From Ruminococcus sp. (GTDB taxonomy: Bacteria > Bacillota > Clostridia > Oscillospirales > Ruminococcaceae), in contig JAEELF010000007.1 in NCBI GenBank assembly GCA_016288815.1, positions 1 through 42,025 on the forward strand: a DNA stretch of 42,025 nt, in the 5' to 3' direction. Under the pieces are notes generated by a model. That model saw nothing but the letters and a program-made list of their open reading frames with translations. It made no database searches and was not told the DNA's origin. This document shows positions 18,911 to 27,418 of this stretch, piece by piece; within the stretch, counting starts at the first letter, position 1, and each line of letters opens with the position of its first letter. Position numbers and translations under genes: made by a program.

Positions 18911-21211
18911 ATGCGTTTTGAAAATATGCTCGCGAAGAAGTATATCTTCTCGCAGAAGCGTCACTCGCTGCTGACGGTCTGCAGTATCATCGCGTCGGTC
19001 GCGATACTCACTATGATGATCGTCGCCTACACTACATACATGGCGATATACCGCGACGCTGTCTATGACGCCAAGCCGTACCATATACTCATCTCGCCGC
19101 TCTCGGAGGAGAAGGCTGAGAAGCTGCGTCAGATCGACGGTATCGAATCAGTCACGCTCGTTCAGGCGGGAAAGACCGGGAAAACAGACGGGCGGGTCAT
19201 GCTGAAGAAGTACTATGAGGACACGGACACGCTCACTCTCAGCATTATGAAGGTCGCTCCGCTCGCTGAGATAAATGTCAACGAACGTCTCATGAGTCTT
19301 GACATGATCGGTACCGACGCCAAGGCTAACAAGGTCATCTCGCTCACGATGCTGTGCGTTTATATCCTGCTGATAATGGCTATACTCCGCCTTATGATAG
19401 ATACTGCTTTCGAGGTGTCATCGAAGGAGAGGGAGCGGCAGTTCGGGCTTTTGCAGTCCATTGGTGCGACGCCCAAGCAGATAGTCAGGGTCATCACGAG
19501 AGAGGGTCTGATGCTGTCGGCTGCCGGCGTTCCGCTCGGTATCGGTGCTGGTATCGGCGTGGCGTATGCGGCGTACAGGGCTGTGCTCACGAGCGGCGTG
19601 GCGGACGCTTTCTTCACTGCGGAGAAGGCTGAGCAGATAGTGCATTTCCACGTCGTTCCGCAGCTGCTGCTGATACCTGCCGTTGCGGGCGTGGTATGGG
19701 TGCTGCTGTCGGCTTACGGCACGGGTATGCGCGTGATAAAGATGTCCCCGGTGGACGCTATCTCCGCACGCTCCAAGAAGGTAAAAAAGGTGCGCAGGCA
19801 CTCGCTCTACGGGCTGCTCTTCGGCTGGACGGGCAAGCTCGCTTCGCGCAACAACAGGCGTCAGCGCAAGAGATTCATCATCACGATACTCTCGCTCACG
19901 CTCTCTATAACGCTCTTTGCGTCGCTCGGCGTGGTGACTAAGTTCATGCGCGTCACGACCACGGAGATGCTGACGATCTATGACGGGTTCACTAAGGCGT
20001 CTGACGACTTTGTCCTTATTCATCCGCTCAGTCTCGATGACCCCACGGCTTTCACGGAGACAATGGAGCTCATTGAGGACAGCGGGTACTTCGATGAGAT
20101 CGCTCTGGCTAAGTCCGCTATGGCGCATGATCCCGGCGATACTCAAGTGGGGTACGATATAAACTACGCGAGCAGGGACTACTTCGATCAGATATTCGGC
20201 GGGAAGACAGATATTACCTACGATGAGCTCGCTGCACAGGGAGGGTATATCTTCCTTACGAGCGAGGGCGGCAGGGAGTTCACGGCCGGGGAGACGCTCG
20301 AGCTCGAGGCGGATAAGTACGTCATCATCAGCGATGAGGAATTTGAGGAGTGGAAGTCGGATAAGTCGCACAGTGTTACCACGATCCGCGATTTCTTCTC
20401 TTATTATCCGACTGACCCGGAGGTGAATGACCTCATGGGCGAAAGTGATGAGTTCGATGATGAAAGCATAAGGAAATACAGCGCTGAAAAGGTAAGAGTT
20501 CCGGTGAGCTACACCGTTTCTGCCGTGATGAAGGACACCGATGTGCTGGGCGGAGGATATGTATCCAGTGAAAGAGTGACAGTGGTGTTCGCGACGCTCG
20601 ATACCTACATTCAGCGCGACTGCCACTACTACGGTGAGATATGCAGGGAGGAATTCTTCAAGTGTACTCTCGCGGACGCGAAGCAGTATGATTCTGCGGT
20701 GAGGTTCCTCAAAGACAACAGCGGCAGGGTGCGCGTGCTGATAAATAATTATATGTACAAGCGCATGGTCAGCACTGCGATCTCTGCGCTGAATATCGGT
20801 ATCACGTTCGTCAGCGCGCTCATCGCGGTCATCGCGATAGTGAATATGATAAACATTATCTCCACCGGTCTCCTCAACCGCAGGGGAGAGCTCGCGGCGA
20901 TGCAGTGCATCGGTATGACGCGGCGTCAGCTCAACAAGCTCACCGTCATCGAGAGCCTTCAGTACGCGCTCATCGCGGGTGTGTGCTCCACGGGGCTGTG
21001 TGAGCTGCTGATACTCCTCACGCGCATGGCTACGCGCTCAGTGGTCGGTGACAACAGTATGGACAAAAAGTTGATCAGCTTCTCGCAGCCTCTTCCTGCT
21101 ATCTGGATATCCGCTGCAGCTGCGTTCGCGGTCGCGCTCTTGGCGTCGTTCTCGGCGGTGTCGCGTATGAACAGGACGCCGCTCATTGATCAGCTCCGGT
21201 CACCGGATTGA
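18911..21211 (+). CDS. ABC transporter permease, FtsX type
   Basis: This 766-residue permease partners the preceding ATPase. A first helix (about 22-44) is followed by an outside domain. An FtsX core (about 140-265) contains KERERQFGLLQSIGATPKQI, a typical ATPase-coupling helix. Another helix at about 320-345 leads into a large outside domain of roughly 280 residues (about 355-630). Three C-terminal helices and a second coupling segment (RRGELAAMQCIGMTRRQL) follow. A very large outside loop near the C-terminal half is also the outline of BceB-type permeases, though this protein is longer than the usual 650 residues. GGGGGAG precedes the ATG by four bases. Confidence 0.9.
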   Translation: MRFENMLAKKYIFSQKRHSLLTVCSIIASVAILTMMIVAYTTYMAIYRDAVYDAKPYHILISPLSEEKAEKLRQIDGIESVTLVQAGKTGKTDGRVMLKKYYEDTDTLTLSIMKVAPLAEINVNERLMSLDMIGTDAKANKVISLTMLCVYILLIMAILRLMIDTAFEVSSKERERQFGLLQSIGATPKQIVRVITREGLMLSAAGVPLGIGAGIGVAYAAYRAVLTSGVADAFFTAEKAEQIVHFHVVPQLLLIPAVAGVVWVLLSAYGTGMRVIKMSPVDAISARSKKVKKVRRHSLYGLLFGWTGKLASRNNRRQRKRFIITILSLTLSITLFASLGVVTKFMRVTTTEMLTIYDGFTKASDDFVLIHPLSLDDPTAFTETMELIEDSGYFDEIALAKSAMAHDPGDTQVGYDINYASRDYFDQIFGGKTDITYDELAAQGGYIFLTSEGGREFTAGETLELEADKYVIISDEEFEEWKSDKSHSVTTIRDFFSYYPTDPEVNDLMGESDEFDDESIRKYSAEKVRVPVSYTVSAVMKDTDVLGGGYVSSERVTVVFATLDTYIQRDCHYYGEICREEFFKCTLADAKQYDSAVRFLKDNSGRVRVLINNYMYKRMVSTAISALNIGITFVSALIAVIAIVNMINIISTGLLNRRGELAAMQCIGMTRRQLNKLTVIESLQYALIAGVCSTGLCELLILLTRMATRSVVGDNSMDKKLISFSQPLPAIWISAAAAFAVALLASFSAVSRMNRTPLIDQLRSPD

Positions 21212-21330
21212 GTTCGGGGACAAAAAGGGGACGCCGCCCACGGCGTCTCATACGGTTCGGGTCATGGAGTTTGTGTAGGGGGCGATGACTGAATCGACCG
21301 CAAGTCATCTATATGACGTCAGAACAAAAA

Positions 21331-21373
21331 TGTCAAGGAAAACCTTGACAGACTGTCCCCGCTGTGCTATAAT
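21331..21373 (+). promoter_or_regulatory. Promoter with palindrome overlapping the -35 box
   Basis: TTGACA (21345-21350), a 17-nt spacer and TATAAT (21368-21373, preceded by TGC). The -35 box forms part of a perfect inverted repeat TGTCAAGG-AAAA-CCTTGACA (21331-21350). That placement suits a dimeric repressor or activator. Confidence 0.82.
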
Positions 21374-21386
21374 GCAGATAAAGAGC

Positions 21387-21415
21387 AACGACGCTGGATC
21401 TCAGCGTCGTTTTTT
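21387..21415 (+). terminator. Terminator-like hairpin inside the leader of the ATP-grasp gene
   Basis: Perfect 10-bp stem AACGACGCTG/CAGCGTCGTT (21387-21396 and 21402-21411), with T residues at 21410-21415. It begins about 14 bases after the -10 box and ends before the GGAGG at 21424, so it would lie at the very 5' end of the transcript. It could be an attenuator, a 5' stability hairpin, or the terminator of the upstream ABC pair. Confidence 0.75.
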
Positions 21416-21435
21416 GTTTGTACGGAGGTGCTTTT

Positions 21436-24006
21436 ATGGCTGCATTTGACAGGATATTGTCGGGTATACCCGAAATGGACACCGCGCTCGATAACATACG
21501 TCTCGGCGACAACGTCGTGTGGCGCGTCTCGGTGCTTTCCGAGTTCAGGCTCTTTATGGAGCCTTATCTCAGGCAGGCTATCGCAGACGGACGCAACATC
21601 ATCTACTTCCGCTTTGCAAGTCACGAGCCTCTCGTGGAGAACTGCCCCGAGGTAAAGACTATCGAAGTGCCGCTGTCGCATCGGTTCGAGACGTTCACCG
21701 TCGATATCCACAACGAAATCGAAAAGGCTGGCAGGGACGCTTTCTACATCTTCGACTGCCTTTCGGAATTGCAGGCTATGTGGGCGACCGACCTCATGAT
21801 GGGCAACTTTTTCCGTGTCACTTGCCCGTTCCTGTTCATACTTGACACAGTCGCGTTTTTTCCGATAATCCGCGGAAAGCACTCTGTTCATGCCATAAAT
21901 AAGATACTGGACACCACACAGCTTTTCCTCGATGTTTATTCGGATAAAAAGAACGTGTATGTCCGTCCCGAAAAGGTGTGGAACAGAAGCTCCGACACGA
22001 TGTTCCTGCCGCATACCTATGAGTCCGACACGGGACGCTTCCGCCCCATACTCGACGGTGTGAAATCGAGCCGCTTTTATCAGGTTTTGGGCAATGCACA
22101 GCGTTCAGCGGACGAGCAGTTCATGGACTCGTGGGACAGGTCTTTCAAGAAGGCAAAACTCCTCTACGAAAACGGTGTCGATATCACGGAGCAGTGCAGT
22201 AATATGTGCAATATCATGATGACACGCGACAGGAAAATGCGCGAAATGGTCAAGAAGCATTTCACACCCGAGGACTATTTCAGTGTTCGCGACCACATGA
22301 TAGGCACTGGCATGATAGGCGGAAAAGCCTGCGGTATGCTCCTTGCGAGAGCGATAATCCGCAACACCGAGCCTGATATCAACGAAGTCCTTGAACCTCA
22401 TGATTCGTTCTACGTCGGCTCGGACGTTTACTATACCTACATAGTTGATAATAATTTCTGGGATATGCGTATAAAACAGCGTACCGAGGAGGGCTATTTT
22501 TCGCTTGCCGATGAATTCGCAAAGCAGCTCATGAACGGTCGATTCTCAGATGAGATGCGCGAACAGCTCAACCGCATAATCGAGTACTACGGGCAGGACC
22601 CGTATATCGTCCGTTCGAGCAGTATCCTTGAGGACGGCTTCGGCAATGCATTTGCAGGAAAGTATGAATCCGTATTTTGTGCAAACAGGGGAACTCCCGA
22701 GGAGCGGCTCGAAGAATTTGAAAAGGCGATCAAGACCGTCTACGCAAGCACAATGAGCCTTTCTGCACTGGACTACCGCAAGCGCCGTGGACTTGACAAG
22801 CGTGACGAGCAGATGTCTCTGCTGATACAGCGTGTATCAGGTTCTTACTACGGCGCGTACTATATGCCCTGTGCGGCTGGAGTAGGCTATTCCTACAGCC
22901 CTTACAGCTTTCTGAAAAGCTCCGACCAGTCCGCGGGAATGCTTCGACTTGTAATGGGACTTGGTACATCTGCTGTTGACAGGACAGAGGGTTCGTATCC
23001 CCGTCTTGTAAGCCTTGATATGCCCGAAAAGACGGTCTATTCGAGCTATGCAGAGAGGCACAGATTCTCACAGGGGAAGGTCGAGGTCATCAATACCACG
23101 ATCCACGACCTTGAACGTCTGCCGCTCCGGACTATCGAGCCCGAGCTGCCGGAATACCTGCAAAAAATACTCCTCGAGCACGATTTCGATGCCGAGAGCA
23201 GACTGCGTGAAATGGGACGCAGAGTATCATCGACTTTCATCTCCTGCAAGGGACTTGTCAGCAATAAAACTCTCATGTCGCAGATGCAGAGAATGCTGCG
23301 CTGTATACAGGACGAGTACGAATACCCCGTCGATACGGAGTTCACGATAAACGTGTCCGACAGCGGTGAATACTTCATTGACCTTTTGCAGTGCAGACCG
23401 TTGCAGGTCATCAGGGACAAGTCCGGCGTCGCCATTCCTGAAAATATACCGCAGGAGCATATCCTCCTTGAGAGCAGGGGCGCTTCCATGGGACTGTCGA
23501 AAGCCTCGAAGCTCGACATCATCGTGTATGTCGATCCCGTTGTTTACTACAATATGCCATACAGCGAGAAGGCTGCCGTCGCGAAAATGATAGGCAGAAT
23601 AAACTGGACTTTCCGTAACAGCGGAAAGCACATGATGCTCATGGTGCCGGGCAGAGTGGGGACTTCGTCTCCGGAGCTGGGCGTGCCTACGTCCTTTGCG
23701 GACATCAGCGAATTCGACATCGTCTGCGAGATGGAGGAATCACGCGCGGGCTACAATCCAGAGCTTTCCTACGGCAGCCATATCTTTCAGGACCTCGTGG
23801 AAGCGGAGATACTGTACACCGCTGTGTTCAACAACAGCAAGACCCTGCATTTCGCCCCCGAGCGCCTCACGGGACTGCGCAATATGCTCGGGGATATCGA
23901 CGACATCAGCGGACTTGATGAGGTGATTCGCGTCTACGACGTCAGCCGCTGCAAGTGCGAGCTCTACAACGACATCAAGAACGAACACCTTCTTATAACG
24001 ATCTGA
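21436..24006 (+). CDS. KaiC-like domain fused to a PPDK-type ATP-grasp domain, lacking the phospho-His domain
   Basis: The 856-residue protein begins with a RecA/KaiC-like region (about 1-200). It keeps the GIPEMDTALD..LGDNVVWRV layout and a Walker-B-like strand (DAFYIFDCLSELQ), but a GxxxxGK[ST] P-loop is missing. Residues about 285-660 are a PEP-synthase/PPDK N-terminal ATP-grasp domain, with IGGKACGMLLA, VRSSSILEDGFGNAFAGKYES and the closing DLLQCRPLQ. The swivelling histidine domain and PEP-binding barrel of true PEP synthase are absent. The roughly 200-residue C-terminal part is unassigned. The start is set at 21436 by GGAGG seven bases upstream; an in-frame ATG at 21418 lacks a site. 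Function is unknown. A kinase or a regulatory phosphotransferase acting on another protein is possible. Confidence 0.8.
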   Translation: MAAFDRILSGIPEMDTALDNIRLGDNVVWRVSVLSEFRLFMEPYLRQAIADGRNIIYFRFASHEPLVENCPEVKTIEVPLSHRFETFTVDIHNEIEKAGRDAFYIFDCLSELQAMWATDLMMGNFFRVTCPFLFILDTVAFFPIIRGKHSVHAINKILDTTQLFLDVYSDKKNVYVRPEKVWNRSSDTMFLPHTYESDTGRFRPILDGVKSSRFYQVLGNAQRSADEQFMDSWDRSFKKAKLLYENGVDITEQCSNMCNIMMTRDRKMREMVKKHFTPEDYFSVRDHMIGTGMIGGKACGMLLARAIIRNTEPDINEVLEPHDSFYVGSDVYYTYIVDNNFWDMRIKQRTEEGYFSLADEFAKQLMNGRFSDEMREQLNRIIEYYGQDPYIVRSSSILEDGFGNAFAGKYESVFCANRGTPEERLEEFEKAIKTVYASTMSLSALDYRKRRGLDKRDEQMSLLIQRVSGSYYGAYYMPCAAGVGYSYSPYSFLKSSDQSAGMLRLVMGLGTSAVDRTEGSYPRLVSLDMPEKTVYSSYAERHRFSQGKVEVINTTIHDLERLPLRTIEPELPEYLQKILLEHDFDAESRLREMGRRVSSTFISCKGLVSNKTLMSQMQRMLRCIQDEYEYPVDTEFTINVSDSGEYFIDLLQCRPLQVIRDKSGVAIPENIPQEHILLESRGASMGLSKASKLDIIVYVDPVVYYNMPYSEKAAVAKMIGRINWTFRNSGKHMMLMVPGRVGTSSPELGVPTSFADISEFDIVCEMEESRAGYNPELSYGSHIFQDLVEAEILYTAVFNNSKTLHFAPERLTGLRNMLGDIDDISGLDEVIRVYDVSRCKCELYNDIKNEHLLITI

Positions 24007-24067
24007 GCAAGGGGACGGACCGGTCATGTCAGGTACCCTTTGGGATCCCTTCGTTAAGCATAAAAAT

Positions 24068-24099
24068 AAAGGCGGGGCGATGAAGATCGCTCCGCCTTT
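24068..24099. terminator. Shared terminator between convergent genes
   Basis: 14-bp stem AAAGGCGGGGCGAT/ATCGCTCCGCCTTT with one G-T wobble and a GAAG tetraloop. It lies between the ATP-grasp gene and the minus-strand transglutaminase gene and could serve both. Confidence 0.83.
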
Positions 24100-24114
24100 A
24101 CTGTATTCTTTCAT

Positions 24115-25656
24115 TTACTGGTCTACATTATACACGACCTTCGCTATCAGCTGGCGCATCAGGATAACGTCGAAGATGTTCACGACGCCGTCTTTGTTGT
24201 AGTCGCAGTCGTATACGACCGGTCCGTTCGCGAGCACTGCGTTCAGGCAGCATACTAAGTCCGCGATATTAACTTCGCCGTCACAGTTGAGGTCGCCGTC
24301 GAGCGGCTCGGGTTCAGCTGTGGTGGTCGTGGTCTCGGTCGTGGTGGTGTCTGTCGAGGTCACTGTGGTCTCTGTCGAGGAAGCCGCGGTGGTCTCGGTC
24401 GTTGTTTCTGTTTCGGTGACTGTGGTCGAGGTCACGGTCGTTTCGGTGACTGTTGCAGAGGTGGTAGTTTCTGCCTCCGTGGTGGTCGTGGTCTCGGTAG
24501 TCGTGGTGGTTGTTGTCTCGGTAGTCGTGGCGGTCGTGGTCTCGGTAGTCGTGGTGGAAGTGCTCGTTGTGACTATCGGGGCGGTGGGGTCAAAGTCGGT
24601 CCTGGAGATGACGGGGTAGGACAGGGTGGAGTAGTTATAGGTGTTCTCCTCGGTGTGGCTGTCGAAGAAGCTGTTCGAGCCGCGCATGAAGTACTTGTAG
24701 CTGCTGCTGGAGTCGTCCCATGTGACGTCAACGCCGTACCATTCGCCGTCCTCCATCTGGACGTAGTCCCACATATGCGCCACGCGGGTATCGGGTTCGA
24801 AGTTGCCGAAGACTACCGTGCAGGGGATACCGAGGTAGTCGCAGACCAGCTTGAATGCCTTGGAATAGCCCTCACAGACCACTCCCGGCTGGACTATCGC
24901 GCCGACCGCGGAGCCGCTGAAGTCTGCGTTGATGTCGTAGTAGGTGAAATCCACTATGTAGTCGTGGATATACTTTAACTGCTCGTAGCGGGTGGCTTTC
25001 TGCGCTGCGCCCTCTGCGATGGTCTCGATAGCTGACTCGAGCTTTGCCTTGTATGTCACGACGCTGCTGAGGCTCCCGTAGGCTTCGACGTACCTGGGGG
25101 AGAAGGTTATCGCGTAGACCGAGACGGTGTAGACGCCTGTGCGGCTCCTTGTCCAGCTGTATGCCGGGCTGATGCCGAGCGCTGCTTCGTCGAGCCAGAA
25201 TATCTCGGGCATATCGAACAGCAGGGCGTCGATTCCGGGCTGGCAGTTAGAGAGGATAGCTTCGGAGTAGGTCGCGGCGTCGGCGCTGGTGTATTTTATC
25301 GAGGTCGGCAGGGCGCTGAGCTCGAATACGACGGTCTCGGGCAGATCGACCCTGAAGGATTCCGTTGTGGGGTCCGCGAGCTCGGCGAAGGCGCTGTAGA
25401 CCGCAAGGTTGTTGCCGTCGGTAAGGCAGTCCCTGAAAAGGTGCATACCGTCGGAGTAATTCGAGAGCACGGAAGACCCTGTATAGGGCGTCAGTGCGCT
25501 CTCTTCAAGGTCGGAGAGAAGGTATGTCTCTCCGGCTGTGATGCTCCCGGCCTCGGCGATGTCATAGACCTCCGCGTAGGTGCTCATTGCGCTGGCAGGC
25601 ACGAGGAATGCTGCTGATGTAAGGATCGAAATGACAGTGCTTATCATTTTTTTCAT
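24115..25656 (-). CDS. Secreted transglutaminase-like protein with Thr-rich linker and type I dockerin
   Basis: The 513-residue protein starts with a signal peptide (MKKMISTVIS..VPASAMS). A transglutaminase-like papain-fold domain follows, with the triad visible: Cys261 in GVVCEGYSKA, His294 in VAHMWDYV and Asp310 in GVDVTWDD. Residues about 360-450 are a Thr/Glu linker. Residues about 455-513 are a type I dockerin with two calcium-binding repeats (DLNCDGEVNIAD and DYNKDGVVNIFD). Such domains cleave or cross-link peptides. The dockerin suggests attachment to a cohesin-bearing scaffold outside this window. The start is set at 25656 by a GGAGG; an earlier ATG at 25671 has none. It is transcribed alone, divergent from the aminotransferase. 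Confidence 0.93.
   Translation of the reverse strand: MKKMISTVISILTSAAFLVPASAMSTYAEVYDIAEAGSITAGETYLLSDLEESALTPYTGSSVLSNYSDGMHLFRDCLTDGNNLAVYSAFAELADPTTESFRVDLPETVVFELSALPTSIKYTSADAATYSEAILSNCQPGIDALLFDMPEIFWLDEAALGISPAYSWTRSRTGVYTVSVYAITFSPRYVEAYGSLSSVVTYKAKLESAIETIAEGAAQKATRYEQLKYIHDYIVDFTYYDINADFSGSAVGAIVQPGVVCEGYSKAFKLVCDYLGIPCTVVFGNFEPDTRVAHMWDYVQMEDGEWYGVDVTWDDSSSSYKYFMRGSNSFFDSHTEENTYNYSTLSYPVISRTDFDPTAPIVTTSTSTTTTETTTATTTETTTTTTTETTTTTEAETTTSATVTETTVTSTTVTETETTTETTAASSTETTVTSTDTTTTETTTTTAEPEPLDGDLNCDGEVNIADLVCCLNAVLANGPVVYDCDYNKDGVVNIFDVILMRQLIAKVVYNVDQ
24485..24560 (-). repeat. 24-bp tandem repeat in the Thr-linker coding region
   Basis: GTCTCGGTAGTCGTGG recurs at 24491, 24515 and 24539, a 24-bp period. 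Each unit encodes eight residues of the Glu-plus-poly-Thr linker. More diverged units extend to about 24310. Confidence 0.8.
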
Positions 25657-25712
25657 GGTGAAGACCTCCATATCTGAGATGTTCCCATTCCCACAATATT
25701 TATCTACTTTAC

Positions 25713-25741
25713 ATTATAGCTAAACTACACTAAAAAGTCAA
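25713..25741 (-). promoter_or_regulatory. Promoter of the transglutaminase-dockerin gene
   Basis: On the minus strand, TTGACT (25736-25741), a 17-nt spacer and TATAAT (25713-25718). Two 14-bp direct repeats, ACACTAAAAAGTCA (25727-25740) and ACACTAAAAATTCA (25747-25760), lie 20 bp apart and the first overlaps the -35 box. Confidence 0.83.
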
Positions 25742-25880
25742 TACGCACACTAAAAATTCATATATTATTCACAAAGAACAGGAGCGGACATTGTGCATAA
25801 ATCCGCCGTTTCCCGCTCGTTACGGCTGAAAATACCAAAAAATCGCCGCAGATGACTTCAATATTTGTCACTGCGGTCAC

Positions 25881-25909
25881 TTGAAAATCCTGCGGCTCTG
25901 TGGTATACT
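25881..25909 (+). promoter_or_regulatory. Promoter of the aminotransferase gene
   Basis: TTGAAA (25881-25886), a 17-nt spacer and TATACT (25904-25909), with extended TGG. Confidence 0.82.
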
Positions 25910-25955
25910 GTAATTTGGCAAAAATATATTTTTGTATTTGAAAGGGAGTTCCGCA

Positions 25956-27242
25956 ATGTTTTTATCCGAGATGAACAAGGATCAGCTCGCAGCATTCAAG
26001 AAGGAGACCGAGGCGCAGTACGAGCAGTTCAAGTCACTGGGCCTGAGCCTGAATATGTCCAGAGGCAATCCCTGCAGGGAGCAGCTCGAGCTCAGCGTGG
26101 GTATGCTCGATGTCTTCAATGACGGCGATTTCATGAGCGAGAATGGCGTTGATGTCCGCAATTACGGTATGCTCGACGGTATCCCCGAGGCAAAGAAGTT
26201 CTTCGCTGATATGATCGGCGTTCACAGCGACGAGATCATCATTTTCGGCAACTCGAGCCTCAATGCTATGTTCTGGGCTGTTCAGTGCGCGTTCAACAAG
26301 GGCGTGCTTGGCGGGACACCGTGGTCGAAGCTCGATAAGGTTAAGTTTCTCTGTCCTGTTCCCGGATATGACAGACACTTCAAGGTGACTGAGTTCTTCG
26401 GCGTTGAGATGATAAATGTTCCTATGACTCCTACAGGTCCCGATATGGATATGGTGGAGAAGCTCGTTGCGGAGGACGATTCTATCAAGGGTATATGGTG
26501 CGTTCCGCAGTACTCCAACCCCGACGGTATCTGCTACAGCGATGAGACTGTAAAGCGCTTCGCGGCACTCAAGCCTGCGGCTAAGGATTTCCGTATCTTC
26601 TGGGACAACGCTTACTGCATACACCACCTCACGGAGAACCCGAAGCTCATACTCAATATCCTCGATGAGGCTAAGAAGGCCGGCAACGAGAATATCGTGT
26701 ACATCTTCGGTTCGACCTCGAAGGTGACTTTCCCCGGTGCGGGCGTCGCTGTTATGGGCGCGAGCCGCGAGAACGTCGAGGCGCTCAGGAAGTTCCTCGG
26801 TATCAGCATAATCAGCTACGATAAGATGAATCAGCTGCGTCATGTGAAGTTCTTCGGTACGTTCGACAATATGCGCGAGCACATGAAGAAGCATATGGCG
26901 ATAATCGCTCCGAAGTTCGAGCTCGTCTGTAAGACACTCAAAAAGGAGATCGCTCCTCTCGGTATCGGCACCTGGACTGAGCCGGAGGGAGGCTATTTCG
27001 TGTCCTTCAATGCACTCAACGGCTGCGCGAAGCGTATCGTTCAGCTCTGTGCGGACGCCGGCGTGACGCTTACCGGTGCGGGCGCGACATTCCCCTACAA
27101 CACCGACCCCGACGACAGGAATATACGTCTGGCACCTACATATCCCTCGCTCGGCGAGCTGGAAAAGGCTATGGAGCTGTTCGTTATCTGCGTCAAGCTC
27201 GCAAGCGCTGAGAAGCTCCTTGCGGAGTTATATGATATCTGA
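25956..27242 (+). CDS. PLP-dependent aminotransferase, MocR/AspT-like family (probable aspartate aminotransferase)
   Basis: This 428-residue fold-type I aminotransferase belongs to the group with the N-terminal signature LNMSRGNPCREQLELS, which includes AspT-type aspartate aminotransferases of actinobacteria. PLP-site features are visible: IIIFGNSSLNAMFWA near the phosphate site, VPQYSNPDGICYSDET, the FWDNAYCIHHL strand with the cofactor-contacting Asp, and the Schiff-base Lys in FGSTSKVTFPGAG. Substrate specificity cannot be proven from sequence. The start at 25956 is chosen because AAAGGGAG lies seven bases upstream. An upstream TTG at 25932 is unlikely. It is a single-gene unit with its own promoter and a hairpin downstream. 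Confidence 0.9.
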   Translation: MFLSEMNKDQLAAFKKETEAQYEQFKSLGLSLNMSRGNPCREQLELSVGMLDVFNDGDFMSENGVDVRNYGMLDGIPEAKKFFADMIGVHSDEIIIFGNSSLNAMFWAVQCAFNKGVLGGTPWSKLDKVKFLCPVPGYDRHFKVTEFFGVEMINVPMTPTGPDMDMVEKLVAEDDSIKGIWCVPQYSNPDGICYSDETVKRFAALKPAAKDFRIFWDNAYCIHHLTENPKLILNILDEAKKAGNENIVYIFGSTSKVTFPGAGVAVMGASRENVEALRKFLGISIISYDKMNQLRHVKFFGTFDNMREHMKKHMAIIAPKFELVCKTLKKEIAPLGIGTWTEPEGGYFVSFNALNGCAKRIVQLCADAGVTLTGAGATFPYNTDPDDRNIRLAPTYPSLGELEKAMELFVICVKLASAEKLLAELYDI

Positions 27243-27244
27243 TG

Positions 27245-27279
27245 AAAAGCCTCTGATGTTAAGCACATCGGGGGCTTTT
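27245..27279 (+). terminator. Aminotransferase terminator
   Basis: 14-bp stem AAAAGCCTCTGATG/CATCGGGGGCTTTT (27245-27258 and 27266-27279) with two G-T wobbles. The T run is short, so termination may be partial. Confidence 0.72.
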
Positions 27280-27339
27280 GAAATATACCGGCGGGTATAT
27301 TATCGGTTTGAATATACATTGAGTATGCAGGCAGCGGTG

Positions 27340-27368
27340 TTGACTTTACTTCCTGTATATGGTAAAAT
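27340..27368 (+). promoter_or_regulatory. Promoter of the papain-like dockerin gene
   Basis: TTGACT (27340-27345), a 17-nt spacer and TAAAAT (27363-27368), with extended TGG. AAGGAGG precedes the start at 27419. Confidence 0.83.
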
Positions 27369-27418
27369 ACTACTATAGCTGACATCACTATCTTTGACGT
27401 AAGGAGGCTGTTGTTTAT

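Noticed and set aside
21436-24006. Call as PEP synthase (ppsA) or pyruvate phosphate dikinase
   Set aside because: The phosphohistidine and PEP-binding domains needed for those reactions are not visible, so only the ATP-grasp relationship is claimed.
24287-24619. Val-rich 110-codon frame opposite the Thr linker
   Set aside because: It is the complement of Thr codons (ACC/ACG read as GGT/CGT frames) and not a gene.
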